A stretch of DNA of 9,500 nt, from the NCBI GenBank assembly GCA_036380275.1, contig DASVFB010000155.1:1-9500 (forward strand), in the 5' to 3' direction. The translations under genes were made by a program, and so were the position numbers. Source of the stretch: DASVFB01 sp036380275. Lineage in GTDB: Bacteria; Actinomycetota; Thermoleophilia; Gaiellales; Gaiellaceae. Numbering within the stretch: position 1 is the stretch's first letter; each line of letters begins with the position of its first letter. The notes under the pieces were generated by a model that ran no database searches, was not told the origin of the DNA, and was given only the letters and a program-made list of their open reading frames with translations. Shown here piece by piece: positions 7,246-9,500 of this stretch.

Positions 7246-8771
7246 GGACGCTCTCGCGCGAGTTCACCGGCTACGGCTGGGCGCCGTCCACAGCGGAGAT
7301 CGCGAAGCTTGCGGGGATCGATCCGATCGAGGTCGTCCGGTTCGACGCGAACGTCGCCGCGGCACCGTTGCAGTCGTCGCGCCCGGGCGTGATTGCCGCG
7401 GCACTCGCGCGGATCAACTCGTACTCGCACGGCGGCTATCCGGAACTGGTCGAGGCGATCGCGCGCTACGCAGGGGTCGGCGGGGAGAACGTCGTGCTCG
7501 GCGCAGGCGCGGACGACCTCATCCTGCTCTGCGCGCGCGCGTTCGCAGGCCCCGGAGACACCGTCGCGATCGCGGACGAGCCGACGTACCCGCTCTTCCG
7601 CGTCGCCGGGTGGCTCGCCGGCGCGGAGGTCGGCGACGACGATCCAGTGCTGACGTTCTGCTGCCGGCCGAACAACCCGACCGGCGCACTCGACCCTCTC
7701 CCGGACACGCGGCCGCTCGTCGTCGACGAGGCGTATTTCGAGTACTGCAACGAGACCGCAGTCGGCCTCATCGACGACGGCGTGATCGTGATTCGCACGT
7801 TCTCGAAGGCATTCGCGCTCGCGGCCGCGCGCGTCGGCTACGCGATCGCCGACGCCGACACCGCGCGGGAGCTGAACGCACGCCAGGCGCCATGTCCCGT
7901 CTCGTCGCTCTCCGCGGCGCTCGCGCTCGCCGCGCTCGCGTCGCCGCCGGACGTGAGCTCGGTCGTGGAGGAACGCGAGCGCCTCGCGCGCTCGTTGCGC
8001 GCGCTCGGGCTCGAGCCGCTGCCGTCGCGCGCGAACTTCCTCTTCGTGCCGATTGACGAGCCGCAGCCACTCGGCGACGCGCTCCTGCGGCAGGGGCTCG
8101 TCGTCCGCGTCTTCCCTGCAGGGCTGCGAATTTCGATCCTCGACGCGGCGGACGACGACCTGCTCGTCGAGGCGCTCGCGCGAGCACTCGACAAGCCGTC
8201 GCCCGTTGCGCCGTCAGGCGGCCGGCGCGTCCGCCGCATGCGCTCGACGGCCGAAACGCGCATCGCCGTACGCCTCTCGCTCGACGGCGCCTCCCGCGTG
8301 CGCATCGCGACCGGCGCGGGCCTGTACGACCACTTCCTCGAGCAGCTCGCATTCCACGCAGGCTTCGACCTGATCCTCGAAGGCTCGGGCGACCTCGACA
8401 CAGGCGAGCACCACACTGCGGAGGACGCCGCGCTCGCGCTCGGCGAAGCGCTGGACTCCGCCCTCGGCGACCGTCGCGGCATCGCGCGCTACGGCGACGC
8501 GGTCGTGCCGATGGACGACGCCCTCGCGCGTGCCGCCGTCGACCTCGGCGGGCGGCCCGCCGCGGAGCTGACTCTCGAACGCGACCCGGGGCTCGCGTCG
8601 CACGTCCTGAGGAGCCTCGCGCAGGCCGCGCGGCTCGCGATCCACGTCGAGGCAACCGGACGCGACGAGCACCACGTCGCCGAAGCGGCGTTCAAGGCGG
8701 TGGGGCGCGCGCTGCGCACAGCCGTCCGCGTTGGAAGTGACGGCATCCCGTCGACGAAGGGCTCACTCTGA
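7242..8771 (+). CDS. hisC-hisB: Fused histidinol-phosphate aminotransferase / imidazoleglycerol-phosphate dehydratase
   Basis: One 509-codon frame carries two enzymes. Residues 1 to about 318 are HisC, a PLP-dependent fold-type I aminotransferase making histidinol phosphate: DEPTYPLFRV, CRPNNPTGAL (N144/N145), VVDEAYFEY (D162), Schiff-base K189 in RTFSKAFALAAARVGY, and substrate R296 in GLRISI. A linker of about 13 residues rich in Pro, Ser, Gly and Arg (near 319-331) follows. Residues 333-509 are imidazoleglycerol-phosphate dehydratase, the previous substrate-forming step: GLYDHFLEQLAFHAGFD, metal-binding HHTAED (H390, H391, E394), VPMDDALARAAVDLGGRP, second metal motif HHVAEA (H477, H478, E481) and the end GIPSTKGSL. 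Both halves are compact (usual sizes about 355 and 195). No stop separates them. The fused phosphatase domain of E. coli HisB is absent. An internal ATG at 8238 could give separate HisB. Confidence 0.93.
   Translation: MRTLSREFTGYGWAPSTAEIAKLAGIDPIEVVRFDANVAAAPLQSSRPGVIAAALARINSYSHGGYPELVEAIARYAGVGGENVVLGAGADDLILLCARAFAGPGDTVAIADEPTYPLFRVAGWLAGAEVGDDDPVLTFCCRPNNPTGALDPLPDTRPLVVDEAYFEYCNETAVGLIDDGVIVIRTFSKAFALAAARVGYAIADADTARELNARQAPCPVSSLSAALALAALASPPDVSSVVEERERLARSLRALGLEPLPSRANFLFVPIDEPQPLGDALLRQGLVVRVFPAGLRISILDAADDDLLVEALARALDKPSPVAPSGGRRVRRMRSTAETRIAVRLSLDGASRVRIATGAGLYDHFLEQLAFHAGFDLILEGSGDLDTGEHHTAEDAALALGEALDSALGDRRGIARYGDAVVPMDDALARAAVDLGGRPAAELTLERDPGLASHVLRSLAQAARLAIHVEATGRDEHHVAEAAFKAVGRALRTAVRVGSDGIPSTKGSL
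8238..8771 (+). other. hisB: HisB dehydratase domain of the fusion, with candidate internal start
   Basis: ATG 8238-8240 is in frame with hisC and stands right at the beginning of the dehydratase similarity (MRSTAETRIAV), so a free 177-residue HisB could be made. The only purine-rich stretch upstream, AGGCGG at 8216-8221, is 16 bases away, too far for a good ribosome site. I therefore favour the fused product. Listed as a domain, not as an independent gene. Confidence 0.5.
8756..8761 (+). promoter_or_regulatory. Ribosome binding site of hisH
   Basis: GAAGGG, 6 bases before CTG 8768 and inside the end of hisC-hisB. Its good spacing supports initiation at that CTG. Confidence 0.6.
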
Positions 8772-9307
8772 ACGTCGCGATCTGCGAATACGGCGCCGGA
8801 AACGTCCGCTCGGTAGCGCTTGCGTTCAAGCGGCTCGGCGCGCGGCTGACGGACGACGTCGAGGACGCCGACCTTGCCGTCCTGCCCGGTGTCGGCTCGG
8901 CTGCGGCGGCGATGCGCGGTCTGCGCGCACGTGGGCTCGACGAGGCGCTGCGGTCGCGCGTCGACGCCGACCGTCCCGTGCTCGGCATCTGCCTCGGCCT
9001 CCAGCTCGCGCTCGACGAGACCGAGGAGGACGGCGGCGTCGCAGGGCTCGGCGTCCTGCCCGGTCGCGCCGTGCGCCTGCGCCAAGGGCGTGTCCCGCGC
9101 ATCGGCTGGGCGGAGGTCGAGCCCGTCGGCGGTGCGTTCTACTTCGCGCACTCGTATGCCGCCGAGACGCCGTGCGGGACGGCGACGTCGGAAGGCATCG
9201 TTGCCGTTGCGCAGTCTGGGTCGTTCACAGGCGTTCAGTTCCATCCCGAGAAGAGCGGCGCCGCGGGCGCGGGCTTTCTGGAGTCGCTGTGCCTCTCCCT
9301 CGTCTGA
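8768..9307 (+). CDS. hisH: Imidazole glycerol phosphate synthase, glutaminase subunit (HisH)
   Basis: Class I glutamine amidotransferase that supplies ammonia to HisF. From CTG 8768 it has 179 residues; about 200-210 is usual. The conserved start reads (M)NVAICEYGAGNVRSV; then LPGVGS (39-44, oxyanion region), nucleophile C75 in LGICLGLQL, RIGWAEV, FAHSY, and H159/E161 in GVQFHPEKS. The Cys-His-Glu triad is complete. Start choice is nearly forced: in this frame a TGA stands at 8738-8740, and between it and the conserved YGAGN motif there is no ATG, GTG or TTG. CTG 8768 has a well spaced GAAGGG upstream and overlaps the preceding stop as CTGA. The next ATG (8912) would remove the first 48 residues, including YGAGN and PGVG. 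The shortness comes from small gaps in several loops. Confidence 0.93.
   Translation: MNVAICEYGAGNVRSVALAFKRLGARLTDDVEDADLAVLPGVGSAAAAMRGLRARGLDEALRSRVDADRPVLGICLGLQLALDETEEDGGVAGLGVLPGRAVRLRQGRVPRIGWAEVEPVGGAFYFAHSYAAETPCGTATSEGIVAVAQSGSFTGVQFHPEKSGAAGAGFLESLCLSLV
9280..9283 (+). promoter_or_regulatory. Ribosome binding site of hisF
   Basis: GGAG, 5 bases before GTG 9289 and inside hisH. It favours GTG 9289 over the CTG at 9304 that overlaps the hisH stop. Confidence 0.5.
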
Positions 9308-9500
9308 TCCCCTGCCTCGACGTCTCGGGCGGCCGCGTCGTCAAGGGCGTCAACTTCGTCGGCCTCCGCGACGTCGGCGACCCAGTGGAGCTGGGCGGCG
9401 CGTATTCCGATGCGGGCGCTGACGAGCTCGTGTTCCTCGACATCTCCGCGACGCTCGAGCAGCGGGGCACGCTCGTGGAGCTCGTGCGGCGCGTCGCGGA
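9289..9500 (+). CDS. hisF: Imidazole glycerol phosphate synthase, cyclase subunit (HisF), 5' part
   Basis: TIM-barrel cyclase that pairs with HisH to turn PRFAR and ammonia into imidazole glycerol phosphate and AICAR. The first 70 residues are present and the gene runs off the right edge. It reads MPLPRLIPCLDV, then GGRVVKGVNFVGLRDVGDPVE and GADELVFLDI, all diagnostic for HisF as opposed to its paralogue HisA. With GTG 9289 as start, the catalytic aspartate falls at residue 11, as in the well-studied Thermotoga enzyme, which supports this start. It overlaps hisH by 19 bases, fitting coupled synthesis of the two subunits of one complex. A CTG at 9304 also overlaps the hisH stop (CTGA), but it would remove residues normally present before IPCLD. 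Confidence 0.95.
   Translation, partial: MPLPRLIPCLDVSGGRVVKGVNFVGLRDVGDPVELGGAYSDAGADELVFLDISATLEQRGTLVELVRRVA

Noticed and set aside
9304..9306. CTG overlapping the hisH stop (CTGA) as the hisF start
   Set aside because: GTG 9289 has a better Shine-Dalgarno, restores the usual residues before IPCLD and places the catalytic Asp at position 11.

Overview
The window is a dense stretch of chromosome from a high-GC bacterium, most likely an actinobacterium. I infer this from the strong G/C third-position bias, the treS-maltokinase-glgB cluster of the GlgE-type glucan pathway, and the very tight gene packing. A deep-branching class such as Thermoleophilia is my guess; nothing in the sequence proves it. 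I see no rRNA, tRNA, CRISPR array, insertion sequence or phage gene.

Left part (1-4346, + strand): an alpha-glucan/trehalose operon. It holds the 3' part of trehalose synthase (treS), then maltokinase (mak/pep2) starting at a TTG inside the end of treS, then a branching enzyme (glgB) joined to mak by an ATGA overlap. TreS interconverts trehalose and maltose, Mak makes maltose-1-phosphate (the GlgE donor; glgE itself is not in the window), and GlgB adds alpha-1,6 branches. A 45-bp convergent gap (4347-4391) with two small hairpins separates this operon from hisA.

Right part (4392-9500): histidine biosynthesis arranged around a 39-bp AT-rich divergent promoter region (5079-5117). hisA runs leftward alone. 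Rightward run a small TrpR/YerC-like regulator, hisG (long form), hisD, a hisC-hisB gene fusion, hisH and the 5' end of hisF. All rightward junctions overlap: CTGA, GTGA, GTGA, CTGA, then 19 bp. The overlaps imply translational coupling of a single mRNA. hisI, hisE and hisN are not in the window.

The points most worth a second look are: (1) hisH, and probably hisG, start at CTG codons embedded in CTGA stop/start overlaps, and for hisH an upstream in-frame stop leaves almost no alternative; (2) HisC and the HisB dehydratase are one uninterrupted reading frame; (3) HisD is about 100 residues shorter than usual but keeps its metal and catalytic residues, and most His enzymes here are compact; (4) the TrpR-like regulator heads the operon next to a TTAG/CTAA dyad in the promoter; (5) hisA has moved to the opposite strand. 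These are unusual variants of known pathways. I found no wholly new system.
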